Below, piece after piece: positions 44,201-55,174 of a stretch of 64,000 nucleotides of DNA. Position 1 is the stretch's first letter. Each line of letters begins with the position of its first letter. The stretch covers positions 18,675,560 to 18,739,559 of the forward strand of contig NC_135177.1 of assembly GCF_041146795.1 (NCBI RefSeq). Direction: 5' to 3'. This stretch comes from Maylandia zebra (taxonomy: Eukaryota; Chordata; Actinopteri; Cichliformes; Cichlidae). Position numbers and translations under genes: made by a program. Under the pieces are notes generated by a model. The model was not told where the DNA came from. It searched no databases and saw only the letters and a program-made list of their open reading frames with translations.

Positions 44201-47200
44201 ATATGTTGAGTATGAACACATGCAGAGATCTTATGAATATTAAGTGGAATACATTGTCTCTCCACAGCTGGGGAACTATTTAAAGAGAGATCCAATCCTT
44301 GAAAAATACTACACCAAATCTGTAGTCACTGCATTCAGGTACTGTTGTGATCCTGAGTTCTTCTATTTTTTTTTTTTTTTTTTTTTTTTTTTAGTAGTGA
44401 ACAGTCCGCTACAGTGCTTGTTTAGGTTTGATGTCCAAAAAAGAAAAAAAGATGCACTAAATCTTGAAGGAAGAAAATGATTGTTTTGCACAGAGGTTTT
44501 TGTTTTTGCTAGCATTACAGGATTCAATGTGGTCTAATTGGTTAATACCGCCTGGAGCTATGCTTGTAGTATTCCACAGTAGTAATATATGAATCAGTGG
44601 CTAGTAGCAGTAACTAATAATATTAGCTATTTTAGCTTTTGGTATTTAGCTGTTTAGGTTTTTGTGACCTCTTGAATGCTCAAGTCTGTTTCTTTGATTC
44701 CATTTCCATTTGTCTGCTTACACCAGCGAGGGCGTGAAAGCCTACTACTGGTCTCAGTTCAACATTCCACACAGCGACCTGGAGATGATACCGGACGTTT
44801 CAGAGGAGCGGATCTTGGATGCACTGGAGAGTGGCATTAGGCAAAGCCGCTCGGCAAGTGCCCCTGATGTCAAGATCAGTCAAGTCACTGCCTCACGTAT
44901 GTAACACCAGGGTCTGGTGGGGGGGGTCACAAGACGTATTGCCCTAGTTGGTTTTAGTATTTGATTTTTAAAAATCAAGAAAGATAAAGCTTTGAATACA
45001 GATCAGAATAGCGTTATTGTTGTATGCTTTCCAAATTGGTATTCTGTGTGCTTTGTATTTATATTACAGGGGCTTGCTTTGAGTTGTGCTGATAAGATGA
45101 TAACTGATAAGCCAGACCTCTCAGCTTGTGCTGCATCTGAGATTGCACATTTTATGCTGTTTGGATCCTCTAATGATATTAGCTGGGGCCTGGCCTCACT
45201 CGAGACAGCCATTTTTCTTCCTTCTGTCTTCTCAGCATTCACGTTGCATTTGTCCACATCCTGGCCACCAGCCAAGTGTTGGCCCTGTGACTCAGTGGTT
45301 TCGGTCCTCCTTTTAAAATGATTTCTGTGGGTATGATTTGATGTTGCTGTCCCAGATAGTTAGACAGAGATGTATGAGTTGCTGCTGTAGGGCAAGGTGA
45401 GATGGAGCAGAAAGAGCTACACACCATCACCGGTTCCCTTAACCGCAGGGAAATGGAACAGAAAATGTGCAACCCAAATATTTTAGGCTCATGCATCAAA
45501 TTCTATCAGCCTCCCAACTTTAGTGACCCATTCTTACCTTTCCTTCTGTTTCTCTGTCACCCACCCCCTCTCTCTGTCTCTAGTCACGGATTCTCGTATG
45601 GCCAGGGACCCAAGAGCCAGTGAGTACTGCATGTCCCATTTCAATCACTCGCAGTTGTAATTTTCCAGCTGGCTTGATGCTCACGCTCCTGCCAGTCTGT
45701 AACGAATGACTGGTCTATCCTGTACTGTACATGTGCTGCTGCTATAGTCAGAGATTGAGAACTGAGTATCAGGCAAGAGTGAGACACTTTTCTTTGACTC
45801 CGTCTGATGGGTTCTAACGTTCAGATGTATTATTTTGCATTACCGTAATTGCCGTCCTCACGTTAACATCAAGTGACGGTATAGAACTAACTACTGATGA
45901 CTTATTTCTTCAGGCAAAAGTCTATTCATTTATTTACAATATTTGTGTAAATGTGTTTTACAAAGTCACTACAGGCCATGATGATGATTATGTTTTCTTT
46001 TGGCTGTTTCCTAGTGCCACATGTCCCTGCACACTCTGATTTAACCAGTGTTCTCATTCACAGATGATTGTTTCTACCGTCTGGAAGCTGACACAAATCC
46101 CCAGAATTTTTCATCTCCAGGGTACCCCACGGGCTACCCCCCCAAGTCACGGTGTCAGTGGCAAATCCGAGCCTCGGAGGAAAACGTTATAGTTGTCAAT
46201 TTCCTTTATTTCTACATTGAGGATGACTGCTCAGACGACTTTGTCTACATCTATGACTCTTTGAGTCCAGACGATTCTCAGGCCATTACAAAGTAAGTAG
46301 TGGTGTAAATATCCAGAAGGCTTGTGGTAGGAGTATGAATAATGATTCTTTATTAAAGGAAATTAAAGGATAATACCACTATGCCATTTACTAGCTAAAT
46401 GTCTTTTTGTTGTTACTGCCGTATTCCCTGTGAAAGAAATTCCATTATTTAAAAAAATACAAAAAATGTGATCAAATATCGAGTATGATATCAAATAAGC
46501 CATAACACCTATCAACATGTTGGCTTTTCAGCCCATTAGTATAAAAGGTGGTCAATTGTGCACTTTTCATAGAGGTCTGCTGTGCATTTTTCCACAGACA
46601 CACCTGTGTATTTGCCTGCTAAACTACCAAAAACTGCGTTTGTAGTAGTTCCCACTATGCTGTGTATCTTCAGGACCACATTATGTCATGACTAATAGAG
46701 ATAAGGTGACAAAAAGTAAACCAGTTAATTGAGCTTTTGTTTCTACAGTACATCAGGTAAACTGTAGTATTGCTGCAAACCTTGGTAAGAGGATTTCTAC
46801 CAACATTTGTCTTTTTAGTCCCGATGATCAAAGAGATTCACAGAAGAGAACTGGTTACTTTATGTTTGACTTAAAGGTTGCAAAAGGATATCTGAACAAA
46901 TATTTTCTTGATGTAGGTGGAACATGTTCCACTCCAATCCTTTCACTGGATTTTTGATTACATTTTTTGGGGGCTCTGAAAGCCTTTAGTGCTATATGTC
47001 CCGTTTATTGTCAACTTCTGAGACCTTGGTGAGATTGAGTTGGCTCAAAAGGGACCTCTCCTTTCAAACGTGTGAAAGGTGCCACCCTGAATCCTGCTAC
47101 AGCACTGTCTGTAATTGCACTTTGTGATCAGTGGGATGGATATGATTCTGAAACTACAAGCTCCTGAATGCAACATCAGTTGTAGCTGCAGGCAATTTCA

Positions 47201-50200
47201 AACCCAGAAACCACTGCCAAACACATGCGTGTTACCAAGTGATGCATACAATTTTTATAATACTATTGAGTGATCAGCTTTATCCAAGGTGACATGAGGT
47301 TTATGAGAGCCATAATATAATACTCTGTAATGAGATTATTCTACTGAGGGTAGATGTATTGCTGCTCTTGCAGCGTCATTCACACCTCCGTGGCTCTGCT
47401 GCCAGCAGAGCCATGCTAAAACTTTTTTGCTAATGTTCCCATTGTTTGACTTTGAAAGTCGGCCTAAGCAATTTCTGTCCATCTCTCTGCTTCATTTTCT
47501 CTTTCTCCACTTCCCTCTGCTTATCTATTGATTTCTTCTCAAATTATTATTATTTTTTTCTATGAAGCATTTTAAATCTGTTTGCTGTATCGGTGTTTTA
47601 GTGCTTCTGGCTAAAAATGCATACAGTTACGTTTGCCCTCTCTTAGTTGGAGCACGTAATCTCCAGTCAGTAAATGCATCAGACACATGACTTGGCTTCA
47701 TGGTTGTCTTTCCTGTTTTCAGACTGTTTTTTGGTTTCCATAATCATAATCAATTTTGTTTACCTTGCTGCTTTACCGCTTCTCCTTGGTTCACAGGAAG
47801 TGTGGTCAGAGGCCTCCTTCTAACCCTCTGGAGGTTGTGTCATCTAACAACATCATGCTGATTAACTTTATAGCTGAGACTGATGCTCAGAAGCCTGGCT
47901 TCCAAGCTGCGTACAGTGTGATCCCCAAGGCTGATGGTAAAAAAGCAGACATGCATCTAGATGTGCCAAGATGTTACCTTTACACGTAAATCCATGACAA
48001 ACTCCAGTATGTTCTGTAAGAATCTAAATGTATGACATGTTCATTTCAGTTACGTGTGGTGGCAGCCTTTCTCAAAAACAGGGAAACTTCACTTCCCCAC
48101 TTTACCCAAGCTTTTATCCTCCTGCTAAAGACTGCAAGTGGACCATCACGGTATGTACCACTCTGCCTTTCCCCAGCCCCTCCTCTGCTTGAACCTTTAC
48201 CCCCCCACACACCCCCTGCTCCTCCTCCTTCACCATGCTTAGCCTGCCATGAGAGAGATGCTGAGGCAGCACTACTGCTCAGTACCTCTTCTATCTTCAT
48301 CTGTCAGACTGCTGTTTCTACTGCAGTTCTAGCTGGGCTGCAGTGTTTTGTGTGTTCGGTTGAGTTTGTTGGTGTGCATGTAGTGTGTGCGTGTGCGCGC
48401 GCTCAGTTCCATGATAGCTGTGGCTTGGTGTGTATCTTAGTTCTGTGTGTGAAGGGAGGAAAAAAAAAAAAGACAATCAGCTATTCTTTTGTATTACAGG
48501 TCGCTCCTGGGAGCAAAGTACGGCTGAGGTTCACCATGTTTCGCATGAAAGAGCCTGGAGTGGACACGCGTTTATGTCACAAAGACTATGTGGAAATTAT
48601 GGGAAACAAGTAAGATATTCAGTTCCTCATATTGATGTCCAAAATAACACAAAGTTGATTCTGATACCTTTTTGTTTCTGTCTTTTCCTCATTGTGCCAA
48701 GGCCACAGCGAAATATTATTAGAATGTGAAAACTAAAATGTGGTATTAACAGGTTCACATTTGGTGTGTATCCTATCAACCTATGACATCATGATGCACC
48801 AATAGCATAATTACCTCTGACCAGTTAGAATCATGTGGTTTTTATAGCTTTATCACGTGAGGAGAGATAAGAACCTAATAAAGATGAGGTTGTATTGGAG
48901 GATGGGATCCAACATGCGACTTTCATCCACAACAGTTGGTTTTACGTCCCATATGAAATGTGGTATTTTTCATTTTTAGTTGCAGGAGTTGTAATTATTG
49001 GCAGTATTTTCATCTAAAAATATCAGCTAAATATGTTTTTCAAAAAAAAAGCCTTTCTGGGATTCCTTCATGGCATATAGAAGGTCAATTTGTCCATGTG
49101 CTGTTTTGTTCCTATAATTTCAAACCTATGAGATTTTGTGATCAGTGATTAACAGTGATGGTCGTGGAGAAGTAATTTTATTTGCTAATAGGCCAATACC
49201 AGTCAGGTTAATACTAATGTTGGCTGATATATATACTATATCTATGCATATGTATATATCTGTTAACAAAGCTGTTTCCTTACTTCCTGGTCTGCTTTGA
49301 CTGCCTTGTGTATTTTCCTTGTTTATTTACAGTAAACTGGTTTGTTTACAACTTTTCTGTCTTGTGCTGCCTCTTCAGAATCTGAGCAATTACTTTTTCA
49401 CCAAAGCTGCCATAACCCTATCCAAAACTTAAACTGAATTTTGCTTTTGTGTTCCAGGTATTGTGGAGAAGTTGCATCGCTGTCTTTGACCTCTGACACC
49501 AACGTTCTAGTGGTTAATTTCCACTCTGATAGGTCTCACACTGACAAAGGCTTCAGTGCAGAGTACAGTTCCTATGATCCTTCAAACCGTAAGTCTTGTC
49601 TCTCAACTAAATTTACACAACATGTTGTGTTATGAGTGAAATGTCTGTCACAAAGTGATGGTGACGGCTGTGAGACTGCACAGTAACCATGTTGTTAGAT
49701 GGTAACTGACTGGTAGTCAAACGGAGCTGTTCATTGTTGATGCTTTCTCATCTGTGGCAGGGAAACTCAAGAGCGAGTCTAATCACTGAAGAGCTTATTT
49801 ACTGACTCCCTTTTATTTGTCACTGTCAGTCAGGAGCACGTCACTTTCAATACTCTCCACTCTTTGTTGTCTCCAAGTTTGACTAAAATGAATTTATAAT
49901 TGCTCTGATCAACAGGGGCAAGCATTGGCAGCATGACTCGTCTTGTGAAAATGCATAACTCTGTTTTGCTCAATTTGTCACTATACCCCCCCACCCACCC
50001 ATGTTTTCTATGTGTTATGGGATAAGCTTGCCCTGACCGGTTTGCCTGCACCAATGGCCTGTGCATCGACCAGAAATTGAAGTGTGATGGCTGGAACGAC
50101 TGTGGTGACATGAGCGATGAGAGGCAGTGCAGTAAGTTCGCCTTTATCCCTGCCCCGCTTTTCCTACCTTTATTCCTCAGAACTACTTCTTTTGGCATCC

Positions 50201-53200
50201 TTATTTGTGAATTTCCCAATCATTCATGTATACATCTTCTTAAGATGAATTGTTGAAATTTCTGTTGTTTCAGATTGCGATAAGGACCAGTTCGCTTGCA
50301 GTAATGGCATGTGTAAACCGAAACTCTGGGTGTGTGATCATGTCAACGACTGTGGGGATGGAAGTGATGAGAAAATATGCGGTAAGTATTCCCACCTCTT
50401 AGAGGACTCTTCAGGAAATGCAAAAACCCTATTTAGCCTATTTGCTGTGCTAATTGTGTTAACATTAAAAGTCCATCACCCCTACTACTACGGCCAGTGA
50501 CGACTTGGCTGTGTACGCTCATTATTCTATCTAGAATGGAGTTTGTTTGAAGCCTTGCCCAGTCTGCTCAGCGTCCTGTCAGATGCTTAATCATATACAA
50601 TACATGCGAGAACTCTGGAGGCAGATTTTAATGGCTCCTGTGGCTGCACCACTAATGTCCTTCTAGAACTCATTGGATTGTCTTTTGTTCAAGTTTTTAT
50701 TTATTTATTTATTTTAAAATTTTATTGCAATTTCTTCACCTTGTGTTCTATTGCCTCAAGGTTGTGCCCAAAATGAGTTCCAGTGTGGGAACGGGGTTTG
50801 TCTGCCACAGAGTGTTCAGTGTGATGATAAGCAAGACTGCAAAGATGGGAGCGATGAGGTTGGTTGTAAAACTGGTGAGTGTCTTCTGTTATTCTCTTCC
50901 CTTAAAAATCCCGCCAACATTAATGATTTATTTGGGTTGTTTGTTTTTAAGCATCTTACACAAACCATTAAATAATGAACCTTGATCCACAGCTCAGCAG
51001 TTATAGCAGTTTAACAAAGACGTTTCTCTGAAGACCTGATTCTTAACCCGAAACATTTTATGTTAGCTTTGTGTTTCTTTTTGTTTCATTCCCTCCTACT
51101 CTGTACTTCGCTCTTTATCAGCTTCCCTTTCGCTCACTCAGACACACACAGGGGGCACCCTTGCGTTTCCTTTTGATTCTCACTTCTGTGAATAAAGAGG
51201 GATATTAGACCTGAACCCCAATCAATATGTCCAATCAATGCAATCAGCTCCTCAATCACTCTGCATTGTGTATTCAAGCGTCACTTTGAAGCCTCTCTGA
51301 TTGCATACTGTTTTACTGGTTAAAGCGTGTTTTGATTTTGGGACGTGTCTCCACCCCACTACAGATACGAGTATATGCACTGACTATAGCTTCAAGTGTA
51401 AGAGCGGAGTTTGCGTCAACAAGGTGAATGCCGAATGTGACCGCGTCCAGGACTGCTCTGATAACTCGGATGAGACCATTTGTGGTAAGACGTGCTTTAA
51501 TTGCTTCACCCCTTGCGAGATTTGGGTTTTTAAAAATTGCTGTGAGTGGTCCTAATCTCTTCACTGCCATTCAGGTTAGATTGGAGAGGCTGGGCTGAGC
51601 TGCATGTTGGCTGTCTGTTAGAAAAGAGCCCCAGGCCTCGACTGCTTTTATTTCATTCTTTGAAAGCAGCTCTTGTTATCTCTGAATTTTTTTGGGGTTT
51701 TTTTTACCTACATTTCAGCCTCAGGCTTTGTCTGTATTTATTAATTTAATTTCTTTTCTTTTTTGTTTTGTTTTTTGGATCGGCTATTACGCATGTATGC
51801 CTTTTATTAAGATTCCAAAGAGTCATTATTACATTTGAAGCCAGGTTTGGCATCATGATGGCTTTAACTTAATCTCAGTTTCTGATTTTTCTCTCTTGCT
51901 TCCTCTCTGCCTCTGTTATATTTTCTGTCAAATTACAGATTGTGGCACCAGGCCTTACAAGCTGAATCGCATCGTAGGAGGGCAGAATGCTGAGCTAGGG
52001 GAGTGGCCTTGGCAGGTTAGCCTTCACTTCTCAACCCACGGACCGACTTGTGGTGCCTCAATCATCTCTAACACGTGGCTTCTTTCGGCCGCTCACTGTT
52101 TTGTCACCAGCAACTCAGAGTAAGTCACAGATCCGTAGCACTCATACACAACTGTAGTTCTCTCTGTGTAACATACAAAGTGTGCAGAAAAAAACCCAGA
52201 GTTCGGCAAAAAATTGCAGAAGGAATCTTGGTGGTGGTGGTGGTGGTATCCTGGGAATGTTTTAATCAGAGTGCCCTATAGGTGGTGCACTAAGCATACT
52301 GTTCAGACTGAGACAATTGAATTATGACTGAGCTTGAGATGGGTTTATTTTCACATATTTGCCATACAAAGCATTTAGTATTCCTAACAGTTCTACACAT
52401 TTTATTTTTTGAATAATTTCTTAATCCAATCTAAAAGTTAAATGCAAAACTAAGCATGAGTGTAGCAGGAGCTGCATTTGTGAAGTTTTAAATAAAAAGT
52501 TTTTGTTTAGCGTGTAAGACAGGTCTGGTCATTTTTGTGTGACACCAAAAAATGTGAGATGTTTTTTGCTTTCAGTTCAAGACTTTTTTTTTTTTAAATT
52601 TATTTATTTTGGTCGAGCTGACAGAACCAACAGCAGTGATTAAAGTCTTAAATGTTGTTGCAGGGCTGTTGTAATGGATTACATTAGATTATGCCATGCT
52701 TACTCATATTTCTTCCCTATTTTATACCTAAATATATAAAAATGTCAAACTTTCCTCCATGATACTGTACTACCGCAGGAGCAACAATCCATCCAGCTGG
52801 CTGTCCTACAGTGGCATGCAGAACCAATACAGCCATGACAACGTGCAGTCCCGCAAATTGAAGAGAATCATCCCCCACCCGCTTTACAATCAAATGACAT
52901 CTGACTATGACATTGCTCTGCTGGAGCTCAGTGAACCTCTGCAATTTGCCAATACCATACAACCCATCTGCCTACCCGATTCCTCCCATGTTTTCCCAGC
53001 AGGCATGTCCTGCTGGGTCACAGGCTGGGGCGCTCTCCGAGAAGGAGGTATTATAAGTGTAATGGTGATTCTCTGAACAACTGTAGTCATTTTAAATTTA
53101 ATTTAAAAAAAAAAATCATTTATGTATTTATTTTTTGGTGACCCACTCTGTTCTTTACATTCCATTCACTGTCCATACCGTTTCCTAATCTCTCCAATCA

Positions 53201-53855
53201 CGACATACTCCTCTTGCACTTCTTCCTGTATCCCTTTCTCTAATCTACTTTATTCCCTATACATGTATTAACACAGACACCGGCTCTCCTGTGTCACCTC
53301 TTAAACCTTCATTAGCTAACATTAATCTACCCCGTTAACCAGTTACTGTAGAAAACAGTCATTGGTTTATACCTTTTTTATGACAGCACTGGAAGGCAAG
53401 GTCATGTGACACAGTACTGATCCCTTTGTCGTACTCTAGCAGGTCAAGCTGCACAGATTTTACAGAAAGCATTAGTGAAAATCATCAATGACTCCGTGTG
53501 TGACGTGGTCACAGAAGGCCAAGTCACCTCCAGGATGCTCTGCAGTGGATACTTGTCTGGAGGAGTTGACGCATGCCAGGTGAGATTGTGTGCACATTTC
53601 CTAAAGGCATGGAAAAAAACCCAATTTGTTGATGTGGGCAGATCGCATCCAAATGCAGTCTAACAACCATTCTCCTCCAACCGTGATCACCAGGGTGACT
53701 CTGGAGGCCCCCTGGTGTGCTTCGAAGAGAGCGGGAAGTGGTTCCAGGCGGGCATTGTGAGCTGGGGAGAGGGCTGCGCTCGTCGGAACAAGCCTGGTGT
53801 CTACACGCGCGTCACCAAGCTCAGAGAATGGATTAAACAGGAGACAAATATTTGA
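34582..53855 (+). CDS. st14: st14, matriptase-type transmembrane serine protease (19 coding exons, complete)
   Basis: Type II transmembrane trypsin-like protease that processes epithelial surface substrates. The exons join without a frame break into 839 codons; human ST14 has 855. Order: cytoplasmic tail 1-31, signal anchor ~34-58, SEA ~70-190, CUB1 ~205-320, CUB2 ~329-440, LDLa repeats 442-475, 477-511, 513-549 and 551-589, then the protease from Ile601 (KLNR|IVGG activation site). Catalytic His642 (SAAHC), Asp694 (DIALLEL) and Ser789 (GDSGGPL) are intact, and Asp783 (GGVDACQ) gives trypsin-like Arg/Lys preference. Unusual: the SEA cleavage motif lacks its serine. The first ATG has A at -3. 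Whether it is the ortholog of human ST14 or an ohnolog (st14a or st14b) cannot be settled here. Confidence 0.95.
38141..38198. repeat. (TA)n microsatellite
   Basis: About 28 TA units after a TATATG-rich lead. Confidence 0.96.
38609..39176 (+). repeat. 56-bp direct repeat 512 bp apart
   Basis: 38609-38664 and 39121-39176 are identical at 54 of 56 positions (both begin TCTTGTTAACCATTAACA). Confidence 0.9.
41696..41840 (+). CDS. st14: st14 coding exon 2 (signal anchor)
   Basis: 48 codons: [20 protein letters not shown], then the membrane helix [20 protein letters not shown]. Lysines before the helix fit a type II orientation. Confidence 0.93.
42469..42629 (+). CDS. st14: st14 coding exon 3 (SEA start)
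   Basis: 53 codons after a CCAAG acceptor: [20 protein letters not shown] ... [12 protein letters not shown], the first strand and helix of the SEA fold. Confidence 0.92.
43772..44045 (-). repeat. Dispersed repeat, second copy of the AAAGCGCT family
   Basis: TATATAGCACTTTTCTACTC, CAAAGCGCTTTATACAAC and GGGATTGAACC near the other end, the same layout as 1496-1791. The reverse complement of GGGATTGAACC resembles a tRNA B box. Confidence 0.7.
44268..44338 (+). CDS. st14: st14 coding exon 4 (SEA)
   Basis: [20 protein letters not shown] then TAF, ending in phase 2. The split codon completes as Ser at the SEG motif. Confidence 0.92.
44727..44896 (+). CDS. st14: st14 coding exon 5 (SEA end)
   Basis: 56 codons: [20 protein letters not shown] ... 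[13 protein letters not shown]. It aligns with human FSEGSVIAYYWSEF, but one residue (the cleavage serine) is absent. Confidence 0.94.
45584..45619 (+). CDS. st14: st14 coding exon 6 (36-bp microexon)
   Basis: [11 protein letters not shown] plus split codons between CTCTAG and GTGAGT. It is needed to keep phase between exons 5 and 7. Confidence 0.85.
46064..46292 (+). CDS. st14: st14 coding exon 7 (CUB1)
   Basis: 75 codons: [42 protein letters not shown] typical CUB with a YPxxYP turn. Confidence 0.96.
47797..47936 (+). CDS. st14: st14 coding exon 8 (CUB1 end)
   Basis: [20 protein letters not shown] ... [19 protein letters not shown]. The GFxAxY CUB ending is present. Confidence 0.95.
48050..48150 (+). 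CDS. st14: st14 coding exon 9 (CUB2 start)
   Basis: 33 codons: [20 protein letters not shown] ... KDCKWTIT, phase 0 end. Confidence 0.95.
48500..48609 (+). CDS. st14: st14 coding exon 10 (CUB2)
   Basis: 36 codons: [20 protein letters not shown] ... [11 protein letters not shown], matching the human KDYVEINGEKYCGE region. Confidence 0.95.
49458..49588 (+). CDS. st14: st14 coding exon 11 (CUB2 end)
   Basis: 43 codons: [10 protein letters not shown] ... [20 protein letters not shown], then YDPSN. Good CUB end signature. Confidence 0.95.
50027..50131 (+). CDS. st14: st14 coding exon 12 (LDLa 1)
   Basis: [20 protein letters not shown] and [10 protein letters not shown]: six cysteines and the Asp/Glu calcium motif. 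It uses an AAG acceptor. Confidence 0.95.
50274..50381 (+). CDS. st14: st14 coding exon 13 (LDLa 2)
   Basis: [20 protein letters not shown] and [10 protein letters not shown], a complete LDLa repeat. Confidence 0.96.
50761..50874 (+). CDS. st14: st14 coding exon 14 (LDLa 3)
   Basis: [20 protein letters not shown] and [13 protein letters not shown] acceptor, GTGAGT donor. Confidence 0.96.
51365..51484 (+). CDS. st14: st14 coding exon 15 (LDLa 4)
   Basis: [20 protein letters not shown] and [10 protein letters not shown], the last LDLa repeat before the protease. Confidence 0.96.
51939..52119 (+). CDS. st14: st14 coding exon 16 (activation site and catalytic His)
   Basis: [30 protein letters not shown] and SAAHCF. 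Cleavage falls after Arg at 51968-51970. The catalytic His codon is at 52094-52096. Confidence 0.97.
52779..53047 (+). CDS. st14: st14 coding exon 17 (catalytic Asp)
   Basis: 89 codons with [38 protein letters not shown] and CWVTGWG. The Asp codon is at 52909-52911. Confidence 0.97.
53440..53579 (+). CDS. st14: st14 coding exon 18
   Basis: [19 protein letters not shown] ... [15 protein letters not shown]. The acceptor is a TAGCAG tandem, so the exon may start at 53440 or 53443 (one residue difference). Confidence 0.95.
53694..53855 (+). CDS. st14: st14 coding exon 19 (catalytic Ser, stop)
   Basis: [40 protein letters not shown] and WIKQETNI, then TGA at 53853-53855. The Ser codon is at 53700-53702. 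Confidence 0.97.
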   Translation, partial: GDSGGPLVCFEESGKWFQAGIVSWGEGCARRNKPGVYTRVTKLREWIKQETNI

Positions 53856-55168
53856 TGTTTGTGTGGGGAACAGGCTGGGTTGCAGAGTTAACCCATCCTG
53901 TTGCTCAAGGTCATCAGTGCTTTAAAAAAACCCCCATCAGACTAAACATGTTATTCTGATCAGAACAAAGCTACTCGCATCAGCTACTTGACTTCAGGCA
54001 TGGTATTTTATGTAATTTTTAAAGACGATCTTTAGCACAATGAGCATAGTTACCCCCATCAATTCATGACCTCTTTAAGCGGTAAATACAGAGAGAAATA
54101 TGAAATATATAGTTTGTGAATTATTTTTTTCACTCTTTTTGTCCAGTGTGACTGTTTCAGAGTGTTTCTGAGTACATTATCATACTCTGGAAAGTGGTTG
54201 TATTTTAAAGTTTTTAATGTGATTTTTTTTTTTTTTTTCTCTTTTGTGAGATGCTTTCATCCTCTTGCTGCAGTAAATATTGCCAGTAAGCTCATGCGGT
54301 AAGTGGCTATAAATTTATGGTTTTATGTAATGGCAGAAGTTTCTTTAAAAACAAAAAAACAATAGCTACAATAAAAACAAATAACACAAGAACAAAAATC
54401 CAGGTAGGGGAATTTTCATATCCTACTAAAATGAATGAAAACCAAAAACTGCCTTGAAGGTAGAAAATGCAGTAATCAATCTAAAAGCCCACAGTTTGCT
54501 TTGGAAAATGGCCAGCAATAAAGTACACCGGTTTGTAGTCAGCAGTCTGAAAATAGGAAAAACACTAGCATGAGCATTGAAGAGTTAGACTGGAGTGATT
54601 CATAAAAAGTTGTAGCAACCCAGATCAGTTTTTGTTATTTATAGAGGGCCCTGCCGGTGAATGATTAGGCAAAATCTCATACTCGAGAAGGGCAGAGGGT
54701 GGTGTTTAGGTCTTGCTGGCTTTTGCACATGTCTGCAATTAAGCTCAGGGCGACTGGGGTCTTCAATCACACAGCCTGAGTGTAAATCAGTGCGGTTTTC
54801 ACTAGTTGCAAGAGCAATGCAATCCATTCTTCACCGTGAGAGCTTCCTCTGTTTGATCACGACCCAACTTCACCTTAAGCAACATATCTGACCCGATGGT
54901 TTATTCTAACGCAACTGTTACACTCAGGATAAGAACTAGAATTTTCCAAGGATTATTTATTGAAGGGGAGGAAATATTAGAATAAACAATTGGCAGGGTT
55001 ATATACATATGTTAATGTGTATTTTTTTTTTTTTTTCAAAATATGTATGTAGAAAGTTGGGAGAGGCTACAAATTTTAAAAGATATTTTCATAAGCATTG
55101 TATACAAACTGTGACTTGGATAATGGACCTTTTATTCTGTGTGTATCTATTTTTATATGAGTCATGAT

Positions 55169-55174
55169 AATAAA
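55169..55174 (+). terminator. Candidate st14 polyadenylation signal
   Basis: AATAAA 1.3 kb after the stop codon, in ATGATAATAAACATC. An alternative is at 54517-54522. Confidence 0.45.

Larger units (their letters stand above)
41841..53693 (+). other. st14 introns 2-18
   Basis: Those longer than 300 bp are 41841-42468, 42630-44267 (with the dispersed repeat at 43772-44045), 44339-44726 (T run at about 44367-44392), 44897-45583, 45620-46063, 46293-47796, 48151-48499, 48610-49457, 49589-50026, 50382-50760, 50875-51364, 51485-51938, 52120-52778 and 53048-53439. I see no gene or RNA in them. Confidence 0.7.

Noticed and set aside
48032..48613. 193-codon open frame treated as one exon
   Set aside because: It runs through an intron. 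The real st14 exons are 48050-48150, in another frame, and 48500-48609, which fit the CUB2 domain and splice borders.
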